This document shows, in pieces, positions 1 through 8,887 of a DNA stretch of 12,500 nt. Under the pieces are notes generated by a model. That model did not search any database and had not been told where the DNA came from. It worked only from the letters and a program-made list of their open reading frames with translations. The stretch comes from Chrysomallon squamiferum. Lineage: Eukaryota > Mollusca > Gastropoda > Neomphalida > Peltospiridae. The first letter of the stretch is position 1. Each line of letters begins with the position of its first letter. A program made the position numbers and the translations under genes. The stretch covers positions 11,029,669 to 11,042,168 of the forward strand of contig CM022679.1 of NCBI GenBank assembly GCA_012295275.1. The letters are read 5' to 3'.

Positions 1-720
1 TTATATCTCTAACCTGCTTTAATGACATTTTTGATGGATAAATTCATATGATTTATATGGTGTATAGCATTTGCTGAATTTATGAAGCTTAAAAGTATGT
101 ATTACATTCAGCCTTATTTGTTCTGCATTTGTAGATAACACTTACATATATATAATGTGTGTGTTCTGTACAGATATGAGTAGATCATAACTTGGTATTA
201 AGACATGGCATATGATCAGTATGTTTGTTGTTGTTGTTTTTCATTTAGTTCATGGATTTTTTTCCCATTCCACCCTTTGGCACATGCTATGTTAAAGATC
301 ATTGTATATGAGAAAGGAGGTACATACAAAAGATTCCATTACTATTTCTTAATACAAATAGCTAAATGTGTCTACAAAATGTTTCCTTTGCTACATAATT
401 GCTTAAATTACAAGAACAAAAACAACGACAAAAGCTGATTATTAATAAAATGTATTGAGAAATCATTAAATATTTTTCTTCATTCTTAAGAGAAAAATTA
501 AATCATGCTCTTGCATTTCTTGGTTTTAAGAAAGTGTCAATGGTTAAAAGACTCCTTTTGTTAATATAAATTTGATATAACCCTAAGAAATTAAAACAAA
601 CACTTGATAATAATTAAAACCTAACATTATTTAATTAATACTTATTCGTACAAATTTAGAATAACCTAAAGAAATAAATAAAAATACTGCTAATGATAAC
701 TGTTTTGTTTATGTTAATAT
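1..720. other. AT-rich non-coding DNA without recognisable features
   Basis: Ordinary AT-rich sequence. The only longer open frame (205-438, plus) translates into Phe/Cys/Tyr-rich low-complexity peptide from T-rich DNA and shows no domain, so I do not call it a gene. No microsatellite of note, promoter or RNA gene is seen. Confidence 0.6.
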
Positions 721-723
721 TTA

Positions 724-790
724 TGGCCTAGTGCAGGCGATGGGAATTGAACCCCTGATCTGTCAAGTCTGATGACCTGACCAGACATGG
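724..790 (-). mobile_element. tRNA-like relic (tRNA-derived SINE head or tRNA pseudogene)
   Basis: Read on the minus strand, this stretch contains a good RNA polymerase III B-box (GGGGTTCAATTCCC) that folds as a T-arm with a 7-base loop. It is followed by CGCCTGC, which can pair at about 5 of 7 positions with ACAGGCC at the other end, like an acceptor stem. Between them, GTCT...AGAC can form a D-arm-like stem and a CATCAGACTT word resembles the anticodon-arm region of many tRNAs. The total is about 64 bases, some 9 short of a tRNA, and the anticodon arm does not fold properly, so it is not a functional tRNA. I infer a decayed tRNA-derived SINE head or tRNA pseudogene. Its body does not obviously match the three SINE fragments elsewhere in the window. 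Confidence 0.45.
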
Positions 791-800
791 CCTGTCTTTG

Positions 801-1477
801 TTTCTCTGGTAATAAATTTCTTTTCTGCATTACACCCAATGTTATTCATCAATGTATTGATTTCTCGGCTAATGGAACTTCAATGGAACAGTCAATGATT
901 GCTTACAATTGAGTGAAAAGTGAAACAGGTAGAGAAGATAATGTGTGGTTAAATAATGTGCAGCATTTTGTTATGTCACAGTGCATTAATACTTGGATGA
1001 GAAAGAAAGCCAATGAACCCATTTGTCTGTATTCTTCGACACGGTACATCATTAATTACAAAAGATCCATATATAAACACACTTGGTTTCCTCATACATA
1101 ATATTATCTTAAAGAAAAAAACACCATTAACACTAACTAATAATAAATGATTAAAATGTGTTTCTTACAGAATAGGTTTTGTTGAAGTGTGATTGACACC
1201 CCTCCCCAAAAAGTATATACAATTACAATTATCTCCCTTATCAGAGCTATTCATTGTTAAAGACACTGCTACAGTCCAGTGAAACATAATACATATAAAA
1301 AAAAACAACTACCAAATTAAAAATGTATAAAATGTGGTTAACAATAATTTATCATTAATAACAGCTCAACAATATCATACTCAATTAAATTTTTGAGGCT
1401 TATTCCCTTTAAAAAAAAAGACCTTGCTTTTGGCAGTATATGAGTATATCTAAAATAACTATAATATATAATCCATG
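801..1477. other. AT-rich non-coding DNA
   Basis: No gene is supported. An open frame at 913-1101 (plus) lacks an ATG at its start; its first in-frame ATG leaves only 42 codons and no recognisable motif. Short A-runs occur near 1298 and 1411. Confidence 0.5.
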
Positions 1478-1503
1478 AAAAAAAAAAAAAAAAAAAAAAA
1501 AAA
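1478..1503. repeat. poly(A) tract, 26 A
   Basis: Uninterrupted run of 26 A. It could be the tail of an old retroposed copy, but the sequence on its 5' side matches none of the SINE copies here and no target-site duplication is evident, so it is called only as a homopolymer. Confidence 0.9.
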
Positions 1504-1550
1504 CCATAAAGAGAAACTTTTATTTGTGGTAAGAATATCTTTGTGGACAT

Positions 1551-1608
1551 TGTGTTTGAATGCAGATCTTACTTCTCAGTGTGTTTGAGTGCAGATCTTA
1601 CTTCTCAG
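1551..1608. repeat. 29-bp tandem duplication (two copies)
   Basis: Copies at 1551-1579 and 1580-1608 are directly adjacent and differ at one position (TTTGAATGCAG versus TTTGAGTGCAG). Each contains AGATCT and ends in ACTTCTCAG. The near identity suggests a fairly recent local duplication, unlike the decayed repeats around it. Confidence 0.9.
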
Positions 1609-1948
1609 TACTGTAGCATCAGACTTGTTTAATATTTAAAAAGCCAAAGACAGATGGTCGAAGGCAGACAGGACAGTGACTGACATACTTGAACTGTATG
1701 TAAGTAGATTACCAGCAGAGAGGTGACTAATTCGAAAATGAAGTTTTGAAAAGGAAATGCTGCACCATTGTCCTTGACCAGTTCAGCTAAGAGTACCAGT
1801 TGTATCATTCCCCTGTCTCACCCCCCCCTTCCCCCTGTTATCCAGCGATACTTTTCCTTATGAACTGGCTTTTCTCATTAATTGACTATTTCCTGTGTTA
1901 CCAGTTTCATTCCCCCCTTTGCCAGTTTTCACTCCTGACTCCAGTCAT
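1609..1948. other. Non-coding, C-rich patch without a gene
   Basis: From about 1786 the plus strand becomes C-rich, with several C-runs (near 1821, 1831 and 1911). The words ACCAGTTGTATCATTCCCC (from about 1796) and ACCAGTTTCATTCCCC (from about 1899) look like a diverged direct duplication. No open frame of interest crosses the region. Confidence 0.5.
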
Positions 1949-2191
1949 TTAGCAGCGTATGAAACTGCTATTTAATGATTTAGTAATAAAGGAACACGTT
2001 CTGGTGACTAACTGTGTCTGCCATAAATAAATTATAATTGGCCAAGAAGGAAGCTTTGCTGGTAATGTTCTAATGGTTTGGCTCCAATGTCTTTCCAGTT
2101 GTAGGCGGGCGAGTGGTATTTTTGTCAACACCACTGATCTCAGAGAGTACAGGAAAGCACCATTTTGTGTAACACACTGACCAACTTGCAT
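1949..2191 (-). other. 80-codon ATG-started open frame, coding status doubtful
   Basis: An open frame on the minus strand begins with ATG (complement of 2189-2191) and runs 80 codons. Its composition is mixed rather than low-complexity (it begins MQVGQCVTQNGAFLYSLRSV), and the underlying DNA around 2040-2190 is less AT-rich than its surroundings. There is no signal peptide, convincing membrane segment or family motif that I recognise. No TATA box or clear polyadenylation context is seen. It may be an old interspersed repeat or a chance frame. I cannot assign a function. Confidence 0.15.
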
Positions 2192-2500
2192 ATCCTTTAT
2201 TAGTATTTATAGCTCATGTCATGCCATTTACGCATGCAATAAATTGCGGATTTTTAAAAATATTGTATTTGTTTACATATAACTGGGTTGTTGTTTTTTT
2301 GTTCAGATATTAACTATAATGTATGTAGCTATTCAGCTACTGTAATGATCTATTTAGATGTCTGGGATTTCAATTAAGACAGTGGCATTAACCTTATACT
2401 GTTTACAAAATCATCCTAAAATATAATTATTTTTCTTTAAAAATTACATATTTTATTTTGAGCTGTACTGCACTACACCAATACCTTTCCTTAAAAAAAA
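2192..2500. other. AT-rich non-coding DNA
   Basis: Nothing beyond short A/T runs (for example the T-run near 2293). The region contains no supported gene or repeat. Confidence 0.5.
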
Positions 2501-2600
2501 TTGTATTATTATTATTATTATCATCATTATCATTATTGTTATTACCACCATCATCATCAGAATCATTGTTATCAGTATTATTATCATCAATGTTGTTGTT
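2501..2600. repeat. Degenerate trinucleotide tract (ATT/ATC/GTT)
   Basis: About 100 bp of trinucleotides drifting from ATT through ATC and ACC to GTT on the plus strand. Open frames across it encode runs of Leu/Ser/Tyr (plus) or Asn/Asp (minus) and are artefacts of the tract. Confidence 0.85.
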
Positions 2601-2616
2601 GTTTTGGGGATTTTTT

Positions 2617-2625
2617 GGGGGGGGG
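2617..2625 (+). repeat. G9 homopolymer
   Basis: Nine consecutive G, preceded by a G4 run seven bases upstream, in otherwise AT-rich DNA. Only two G-runs are close together, so an intramolecular G-quadruplex is possible only if the long run is split. Confidence 0.85.
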
Positions 2626-2664
2626 TTTGTCAAAAAAAGAAACTTTTATTGCTGCTAATAAAAC

Positions 2665-2835
2665 ATGGATGGTACAGAACTGCAACAAAACAAGAGACCA
2701 GCCTTTGACCTCCTCCTTCCTGTCTATCTGGGGAAACTCGGTGCTAAACTAGATAAATTTTATTTTGAGGGTCGCCAAGTCATTCACATTTTACATAACT
2801 CACAGATCAGAGTAGAAGAGGAAGTTGTGTTTTAA
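2665..2835 (+). CDS. Unrecognised 56-aa small ORF (speculative)
   Basis: This ATG-started frame lies in a good Kozak context (A at -3, G at +4), with an in-frame TAA two codons upstream and a TAA stop at the edge of a 15-base poly(A). The 56 residues begin MDGTELQQNKRPAFDLLLPV. A hydrophobic LLLPVYL stretch is followed by mixed charged sequence and an acidic end (RVEEEVVF). Composition is protein-like rather than low-complexity, and the DNA is less AT-rich than its surroundings. No family is recognised, and there is no clear TATA box upstream or AATAAA directly downstream. It could be a coding exon, a decayed retrocopy fragment whose poly(A) survives, or chance. Random 57-codon frames are not rare in 12.5 kb. 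Confidence 0.2.
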   Translation: MDGTELQQNKRPAFDLLLPVYLGKLGAKLDKFYFEGRQVIHILHNSQIRVEEEVVF

Positions 2836-2848
2836 AAAAAAAAAAAAA
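2834..2848. repeat. poly(A) tract, 15 A
   Basis: Run of 15 A overlapping the stop codon of the 2665-2835 open frame. Confidence 0.9.
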
Positions 2849-3038
2849 GTGGTGTTGTTTCTGTCTGGGCCACATTGACTTACTTTCGTCGTAGATGTTA
2901 AATGACTGCAGCATATGTGTTGGTGGTGGTGTGTGTATAAAGATATTTCCACTTACAACAGGTTGTTAAAGAAAATTATCTCATAGCTGGATTGGAATAA
3001 GAGGGGTGTGGGGGAAAAAATGAAAAGAACAAAAAGAA

Positions 3039-3235
3039 ATTTCCGTCTTATTTAAAAGATTGTTATTTCAAAAAGAAAAGTTTCCACTGAAATAAATTTC
3101 AAAAGAAGAAAAATTTCCATTGAAATACGTTTTTAAAAAGAAGAAAAGTTTCCATTGAAATGGATATTTTAAGAGAACAAAAAAGTTTCCACTGCAGTGG
3201 TTTTAAAATTAGCAGAAAGTTTCCACTTACAAAAA
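3039..3235. repeat. Degenerate minisatellite, about 33-41 bp period, six units
   Basis: The word (A/G)TTTCC, usually within AAGAAAAGTTTCCA(C/T)TGAAAT, recurs with starts near 3039, 3080, 3113, 3148, 3185 and 3219, giving spacings of 41, 33, 35, 37 and 34. Between units the sequence is A/T-rich spacer. A related word (TTTCCACTTACA) occurs about 270 bp earlier near 2947 and again in the last unit, so the array may once have been longer. It directly abuts a SINE fragment. Confidence 0.75.
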
Positions 3236-3237
3236 AA

Positions 3238-3302
3238 GGTATGTGCTTTCCTGTCTGTGGGAAGGTATAAATAAAAATATCCTTTACTGCTAACTGAAAA
3301 CA
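3238..3302 (+). mobile_element. SINE fragment 1 (mollusc-type tRNA-derived SINE, body only)
   Basis: GTATGTGCTTTCCTGTCTGT, then GGGAAGGTATAAATAAAAAT and CCTTTACTGCTAACTGAAAA, match the central body of a tRNA-derived SINE that I remember from mollusc genomes (GTATGTGCTATCCTGTCTGT, then GGGATGGTGCATATAAAAGA and CCCTTGCTGCTAA). The tRNA-like head is absent and the 3' part becomes unrecognisable shortly after 3302. It is a 5'-truncated, diverged copy. Family assignment is from memory. Confidence 0.6.
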
Positions 3303-3540
3303 TCCAATTGATGACCTGATTTTAATGTGGAAGTGATTTCAGTTTGTGTTGTAAAGCAGATATCAAGTTTATGTTCAGACACATTGAAAAAAAAAAATAA
3401 AAATTAATTTGCAGAAAGTAAAAACACCATTCTCAACATTTATACTGATGTTAATGGTTCTTCCGTTATTTTAATCAATACTTGTTTATTACTTTTTAAA
3501 TGTTATTTTAAAGCTTAGTGAAAAATTTTAATTTATTTAT
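3303..3540. other. AT-rich non-coding DNA, possibly decayed SINE tail
   Basis: The sequence just downstream of SINE fragment 1 may include its decayed 3' part, but I cannot align it with confidence. Nothing else is recognisable. Confidence 0.4.
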
Positions 3541-3808
3541 TCTTGTTCATTTTCTTCTAAAACTTATACTTATTCTACTTCTACTTCTTGTGCTACTATT
3601 GCTTCTCTTTCTATTACTTTTGAGAACCTTGTTCTATTTCATCTAATTCTTGTTCTACTAATAATTATTCCTATATTTAATTTGTTATCATTGCTATACA
3701 ACTATTTCTGTTTTTATTCTCCTACTTCTAATTCTTCTTCCATTTCTTCTTGTTCTTTATGCTTTTATACTATTTCCACTTTTTTCTTTTCTTTTTTGAT
3801 ACTAAAAT

Positions 3809-3811
<3 letters not shown>
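3541..3811. repeat. Cryptically simple pyrimidine-rich sequence
   Basis: The plus strand is rich in TTCT, TTCTAC and TTCTTG words in irregular order, without a fixed period, leading into a pure CT tract. It looks like an old, degraded polypyrimidine microsatellite. Confidence 0.6.
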
Positions 3812-3850
<39 letters not shown>

Positions 3851-3878
3851 ACTCTCTCTCTCTCTCTCTCTCTCTCTT
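3812..3878. repeat. (CT)n microsatellite, interrupted once
   Basis: Two CT runs separated by a short TTGA interruption near 3848-3852. The strand is pure polypyrimidine on both sides of it. Confidence 0.95.
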
Positions 3879-3997
3879 GAATAAAAGCATCAACAGCTAT
3901 CAGTAATTAGCCTGTGGCTATTAAAGTATATATAAAAGCTGAAATGTCGCTGTGTGTTGGGACATGTGTGTGTGATTTGGGTGCTCTGCCGTGACAG

Positions 3998-4082
3998 GTG
4001 GAATTGGTTCACAATGCCACTGCCGCTCGGTTACTTGATCACTCTGCAGCTCTTACAGCCGTCTCTGTGCACCAAACAGGAA
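3998..4082 (+). other. Weak candidate internal exon
   Basis: A GC-richer, low-repeat patch between two CT tracts. It follows a plausible splice acceptor (GCTCTGCCGTGACAG ending at 3997) and is open in frame from 3998, where the translation begins VELVHNATAARLLDHSAALT. A possible but poor donor (GTATCT) begins at 4083. The peptide would be amphipathic and partly helical, and no family is recognised. A second forward frame is also open across the patch, which weakens the case. Confidence 0.12.
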
Positions 4083-4311
4083 GTATCTGTTACTCAAGCT
4101 TTTTGTCAGTCTTGTTTTCTATTCGCACTCTTGTCAGGGTGCTTTTTTTTTGTTTTTTTTGTGTGTGTATTTGTTTTTGACGTAATTCTTTTACTCTTGT
4201 TTTTGGACTTTTTGATTTTAATTTTGATTGTAAAATCGTTGATTTGTAAAGAACATGGTTTTTGACAGGTTAGAACTTGGTGTATGATTAGAGAACACAT
4301 GCTCAGCAGTA

Positions 4312-4421
<110 letters not shown>

Positions 4422-5384
4422 GTGTTTTTATATGCTTGTGAATCTTGTATGGAGTGCATCATTTTGTGTAGCAGTCAAGAAATGTTAAAATTTCTTGATA
4501 ACTACAAAATTTATTGAATTTTAAAATGTCACAAAACTTTATTGAAGATAATATTTCACTAGTAAAAAAAAAAAAAAATATTAAAATTTTACTGCACATA
4601 GAAGGAAAGACATAAAATACATACAAGATAAATACAAAATATATTACCACATATAAATGTACAAACATGACATCTATTACTGTATGTATATATTTGTCAA
4701 AATGAGACGAATAGATTTTAATGCAACTGCTAAATAAGAACTGATTATTATGAACAGATGAATAAACCATGGACAAATTCACACACCGTATCTGCACTCA
4801 TCTGTATTTTCATTTGGGATAATAAATATGTTCTTTCCATGTATGCATATTCTTGCATATATACATATATACCAATTCCAGGCTTATTACTGAGGATTAT
4901 GCATTTTCATAGCATGGAAGGATAATAGAATATGTTCTTTAATTTTTTTGAATACTGAGTTTAAATTATACAGTTCTCTACTAAAACTGGAGGAATTACA
5001 TTTTAAGCAATATTCTACATAAAGTAAAATGTGTTTTAACAAAACATAAATCATTTCTTGCTAATGCCACAGCACATTTACTAGTTAAACATGCAATTAT
5101 TAGATCAGTGCATCTTATTCTTGTAATGGATAATACTGGAGAGAAAGGTTTTGCCACAGTCACACAAGTTATTTTGAAACAGTTAGAAACATAAGAGTGT
5201 TTAATGACAGGACAGAACATACCACTGACTTTGATACATTTGTTGTTTGAGCACCACCCAGAATGGAAAATACATCTACAAGTTAAACATCTACAAAGTT
5301 CATTTAAACAAATTGTGTTTTAAATAATTCATGACAGTAAGTGTTTGTATCATGTACATTTATTTAAGATTAACAATGTAATGT
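4422..5384. other. AT-rich non-coding DNA
   Basis: No supported gene. A 15-base poly(A) lies at 4564-4578. Minus-strand frames at 4459-4797 and 4996-5220 are Phe/Tyr/Val- or Cys-rich translations without domains; the first crosses the complement of the A-run. A tandem-like echo CATCTACAA(A)GTT occurs near 5272 and 5288. Confidence 0.5.
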
Positions 5385-5530
5385 AATATAACCTTTAATA
5401 TTGCATAATAGAACATAACATAATATAATTCAATATAGTTCAATATAATATAGTATAATGCAATTAAATAGACTACAATACAATACAATATAATATAATA
5501 CGACATAACATAATGTAATAAATAATACAT
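5385..5530. repeat. Degenerate AATAT/CAATA-type pentanucleotide tract
   Basis: Irregular repetition of TAATATAATT, CAATATAGTT, ACAATACAATA and similar words with an underlying 5-10 bp period. The minus-strand open frame over it (Tyr/Ile-rich) is a repeat artefact. Confidence 0.75.
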
Positions 5531-5807
5531 AAACAATGTTGCACTTACAACAGTTTTGTTTTTTATTATTATTACTAGACAAGAATGAATTAATGAAGTG
5601 CATGTCACATTACCAGACTTATCTGAGGATCAATACATTTGTTTTATCAGCTTGTGAGTGTCTTAGCAGTGTGTGGGTGAGGAATAAACGAGTGTAATTG
5701 CACACACGTTATAGTCACTACATTTATATAGAAACATGTGTTACAGACATGAAATAATTTGTTATTTTAAAACCATCTTTAGAGCAACTTTATATTACAC
5801 ATGTACA
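5531..5807. other. Non-coding DNA without recognisable features
   Basis: Mixed AT-rich sequence. No repeat family, RNA gene or credible open frame is visible. Confidence 0.45.
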
Positions 5808-5995
5808 GACACACATACACACATACACACATACACACACACACACACATATACATCCCCACACAACCTAAGCATTGATACATACATTCGTACATATGTC
5901 AATAAACACACACACACCTATGCATTCATATGTACATACGTGTACATATGTGAATAAATACACACACACACACACATACACACATTCACACATAA
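5808..5995. repeat. Compound (CA)/(CATA) microsatellite, interrupted
   Basis: Several CACACA and ACACATAC runs broken by TACATACGT-type words. Open frames on both strands through it (Thr-His or Val-Cys rich) come from the repeat. Confidence 0.9.
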
Positions 5996-6006
5996 GTACT
6001 CGCCTA

Positions 6007-6021
6007 CATGCATGCATGCAT
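6007..6021. repeat. (GCAT)n self-complementary tract
   Basis: CATGCATGCATGCAT is a self-complementary tetranucleotide run of nearly four units. Confidence 0.9.
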
Positions 6022-6344
6022 AATACGTCCACACCACATACACTCTCCTGTTTTTGGAGGCATGTATTCAACAATCTGATTAAAAAACATGGACAGATGA
6101 CATTTCTAATATTTTTATGTCTATTCACAGTGACATTATAAAAACTGCATAGATTTCCAAGACAAAATGCACTTTTAAAGTTTTATTGTCTCTGATGTAA
6201 ATAATCAAACCATGAAACAGGACTCCCCACCATCATCAACGCCCCCCCAGCCTGAGCTATTGTTTGTGGGTAACCTTTGATCCTTTTGTATCCTGTTACA
6301 GTGCAGAAAACAGATACACTAAACATTCTGAATCTGTTACACTG
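6022..6344. other. Complex non-coding DNA preceding a SINE
   Basis: Mixed-composition sequence with a C7 run near 6242. A 63-codon minus-strand frame (6183-6374) overlaps the SINE head that follows, and I treat it as chance. Confidence 0.4.
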
Positions 6345-6528
6345 GGAGAAGGCTGAGTTCACTGGTTGTAACACAAGACTGAGGTGTGATGGAATGTAGG
6401 ATCAATTCTGCTAACTGCCACTGTGGAACTTTTCCTGGTTTCAGCTAGTGACTTGTGATTTATTTGTAAAAGGTTGTGGTATGGTCTTACCTATCTGAGA
6501 AGTGCTCATAAAAGATCCTATGTGTTTG
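6345..6528 (+). mobile_element. SINE fragment 2 with tRNA-like head
   Basis: The 5' part has a degenerate A-box (GGCTGAGTTCACTGG, about 6351-6365) and, about 35 bases on, a B-box-like GGATCAATTC (6399-6408). Then comes a body, TTCAGCTAGTGACTTGTGAT then AAAAGGTTGTGGTATGGTCT and CATAAAAGATCCTATG. The same layout occurs in the mollusc SINE I remember (CCAGCCAGTGCACCACGACT, AAAGGCCGTGGTATG, ATAAAAGATCCCTTG). The 3' end is missing after about 6528. Of the three copies it is the only one with the promoter head. It is too diverged to be active. Confidence 0.6.
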
Positions 6529-6559
6529 TTTTCTTTCCAGTATTTGTCTGTTTTTGAAC

Positions 6560-6616
6560 ATGTGTGTGTGTCTGTCTGTGTATATGTATATATATATGTG
6601 TGTGTGTGTAAGTGTG

Positions 6617-6651
<35 letters not shown>
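6560..6651. repeat. Compound (GT)/(TA) microsatellite
   Basis: GT and GTCT words, a short TATATATA core near 6585-6597, and a pure GT run at about 6621-6651. It begins about 30 bases after the truncated SINE copy. Confidence 0.9.
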
Positions 6652-6653
<2 letters not shown>

Positions 6654-7233
6654 ACCCTAAAATCCATTACATCTTGCATTATGCTTGGCAAATAACTTAA
6701 AATTAGTGACAAAGTATGTTCTATTACATCACATTTTCAACATGCTCGTCCTTCATTCCTGGAAGAACTAACTTCACATTACTGAAAAATATAACGTGTT
6801 TAATGTCTGTTTCAGATGTCACTTTGTTTTATATGAACCATTAAACTATCACAAACATCTCCTGTTTGACAAAAATGTTTCTCAAAATTAACATATTAAA
6901 TTTATTTATTACATAAATTTTATTCTTAGATAAATGATGATTTTTTTTTGGTTTCATTCTTCAAGACTTTCACATATTACAGTTTTCTTAGCTGATTTAA
7001 TTTTTTTTTTTTTTTTTTTTAATTATTTTAATTTTAATTTTTCTTGTTGACATTTTATTTTATTTTCATTAGGCTGGGTAGAAGGAAGACAACTTTGATA
7101 AACCTGAATTATATTCTTGATATTTTTTTATATGTATACTTCATCAAAATGTAGTAAAATCTTTATACTCTCAGTATAATATAAGAGTTACTTACACAAT
7201 TCCACTACTACATTTTCAAAAAACATCATATAC
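6652..7233. other. AT-rich non-coding DNA with poly(T)
   Basis: Contains a T20 tract at 7001-7020 followed by AATTATTTTAATTTTAATTT. No gene or repeat family is recognised. Confidence 0.5.
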
Positions 7234-7410
7234 ATTTTCCCATCTGTGTAAATGTAAAAGATTCCTTGCTGCTGGTCACTAAAAGTAACCATTGTGTTGG
7301 CAGCAGTGGGTTGCTCATCTCACATCATCATTACACTAAAACACTGGTATAATATATAACAATCATCTGTCAATGACAGAATGTATTGAATATTTCTTAA
7401 ATATTCATTC
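7234..7410 (+). mobile_element. SINE fragment 3 (body and 3' part)
   Basis: CCCATCTGTGTAAATGTAAA, then AGATTCCTTGCTGCTGGTCA and CTAAAAGTAACC, align with the shared SINE body (CTGTCTGTGGGA, CATATAAAAGATCCCTTG, CTGCTAATCG). GGCAGCAGTGGGTTGCTC corresponds to the later GCGACAGCGGGTTTCCTC region. The end (GACAGAATGTATTGAATATT) resembles the family's AAATAAAATGTGTTGAG tail. The tRNA head is missing, so this is a 5'-truncated copy on the same strand as the other two. Family assignment is from memory. Confidence 0.6.
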
Positions 7411-7594
7411 ATTGCTTTGTTCTGTCTAGTTCAGTCTCATGGATCATGTTGTTTTATAATACGTTTTTTCTAAAAAATAAGTAAATTTCTCAGGTTCAAT
7501 AATATTAAATTATACATTAAAAAAGATGACAAAACAATTTTATTATTATTTTTCTTACTATAAAGTGTTCCTTTGATGGTTCAAATGAATAGTC

Positions 7595-7625
<31 letters not shown>

Positions 7626-8106
7626 TGGCTGCACTACCATAGTTTTTATCTGTTATATATATATAAAAAAAATTATTATAGTTTATTATTAATTAAGACT
7701 GGATGACAAATTACCTAACCTGCAAAAATGCAGAATATATTTAGGCAGTTTTTTTCAAATCGCAAAAAGGTCCACTTTAATTATTCAAATAGTAGGAGAG
7801 AGAGAGACCTGTTTTATCATAACTGAAGCTTTGAAATACTAAACCAATTACTTAATAGTGAATCTGAATGTCTGCCAATGTTTTAACATTTCTGCTACAT
7901 GTACCAGGACCCTGTGAATGTGTTCCTATCAAGAAGAAAACGAGATAGTGTTCTTAACCTTTTTCATGTCAACACTTAATGATATTCCAATACTGATTCA
8001 ATTGTTTTAGTTTATAAAAGGAATACGAATAAGGAGATGGTTTACAGACAATTATATCAGAAAACTGAAAGGTAGGTGTTTGTGTAATTATATATATTGT
8101 TTATCA
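7411..8106. other. AT-rich non-coding DNA with poly(A)
   Basis: Contains an A24 tract at 7598-7621, a short TATATATATA run near 7655 and a short GAGAGAGAGA run near 7796. No supported gene. Confidence 0.5.
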
Positions 8107-8130
8107 TGTGTGAGTATGTGTGTCTGTGTC

Positions 8131-8200
<70 letters not shown>

Positions 8201-8205
8201 GTGTA
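8107..8205. repeat. (TG)n microsatellite, about 100 bp
   Basis: TG and TGTC words passing into a pure TG run at about 8135-8199 (over 30 units). This is the longest dinucleotide run of its type in the window. Confidence 0.97.
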
Positions 8206-8393
8206 ATGTTTATAAAAACTTTAAAAATATAATATTCTTCAGCATTATAATTTATAATTCAGTTCTTTTAATATTTGACTACATTATGTTTCAAAACTAA
8301 AAGATCATTTTACTACACTGAAATAGACTTTCAACACCATGACAAAACAAGCTTTAACTATCCTTGTTAAAATGGAGCAAACATGAAATATTA

Positions 8394-8397
<4 letters not shown>

Positions 8398-8438
<41 letters not shown>

Positions 8439-8450
8439 ACACACACACAA
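8398..8450. repeat. (CA)n microsatellite
   Basis: CA run with one CATA interruption near 8432-8435. It is the reverse complement in type of the TG run about 190 bp upstream. Confidence 0.95.
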
Positions 8451-8481
8451 ATAGACCTACATGTGTATTATAGTTAGAATG

Positions 8482-8499
8482 GAAGAAGAAGAAGAAGAA
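8482..8499. repeat. (GAA)6 microsatellite
   Basis: Six GAA units on the plus strand. Confidence 0.9.
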
Positions 8500-8887
8500 A
8501 TCTCGGCCAGCATTTCTCATATATCAATTCTTGCCTGATCTCGTTTCTTTGGCTTTATGGTATTTGATGTGAGGAATTTGCTTTGTTGATAAGCTGTGTT
8601 AAGAAATAAACCCAGACCCGCCCTTCCTATTGCTGCTGATTAGACCAGGGTTTACATTTCACAAAGTCCTGTCCATGACTGAGTGCATTTATTCAGCAGC
8701 TTGTCGTGCATGTTGACTTGCAGTGAAAGAGAATACGACCCCATGTGTGTTTTTTACACAGACTTGTTGTTTTATGAATGTAAAGTTTGAATCTTCAAGG
8801 TTTAATTCTTTTGAAAGAGGAGGTGAAAAATTCTGGTTACAGCAAGAGGTTATGAATGTTAACCTTTGACAGTTCTGGATATTTGTT
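8500..8887. other. Complex non-coding DNA
   Basis: More varied sequence than its surroundings. A 30-residue minus-strand frame (ATG at 8744, stop at 8652; begins MGSYSLSLQVNMHDKLLNKC) is too short to support without other evidence. No repeat family is recognised. Confidence 0.4.

Noticed and set aside
205-438. 77-codon plus-strand frame
   Set aside because: Cys/Phe-rich product of TTG/TTT-rich DNA, without domain or promoter evidence.
913-1101. 62-codon plus-strand frame
   Set aside because: Begins at GTG after an in-frame TGA; the first ATG leaves 42 codons and no recognised motif.
1478-1503. Poly(A) as the tail of a retroposed gene copy
   Set aside because: No recognisable coding or SINE sequence upstream and no target-site duplication found by eye.
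5080-5190. Plus-strand translation containing NTGEKGF, like a C2H2 zinc-finger linker
   Set aside because: The linker-like word stands alone; the paired cysteines and histidines expected on either side are absent and stops close the frame soon after.
4996-5220. Cys-rich 74-codon minus-strand frame
   Set aside because: No regular cysteine spacing, signal peptide or promoter context; consistent with a chance frame.
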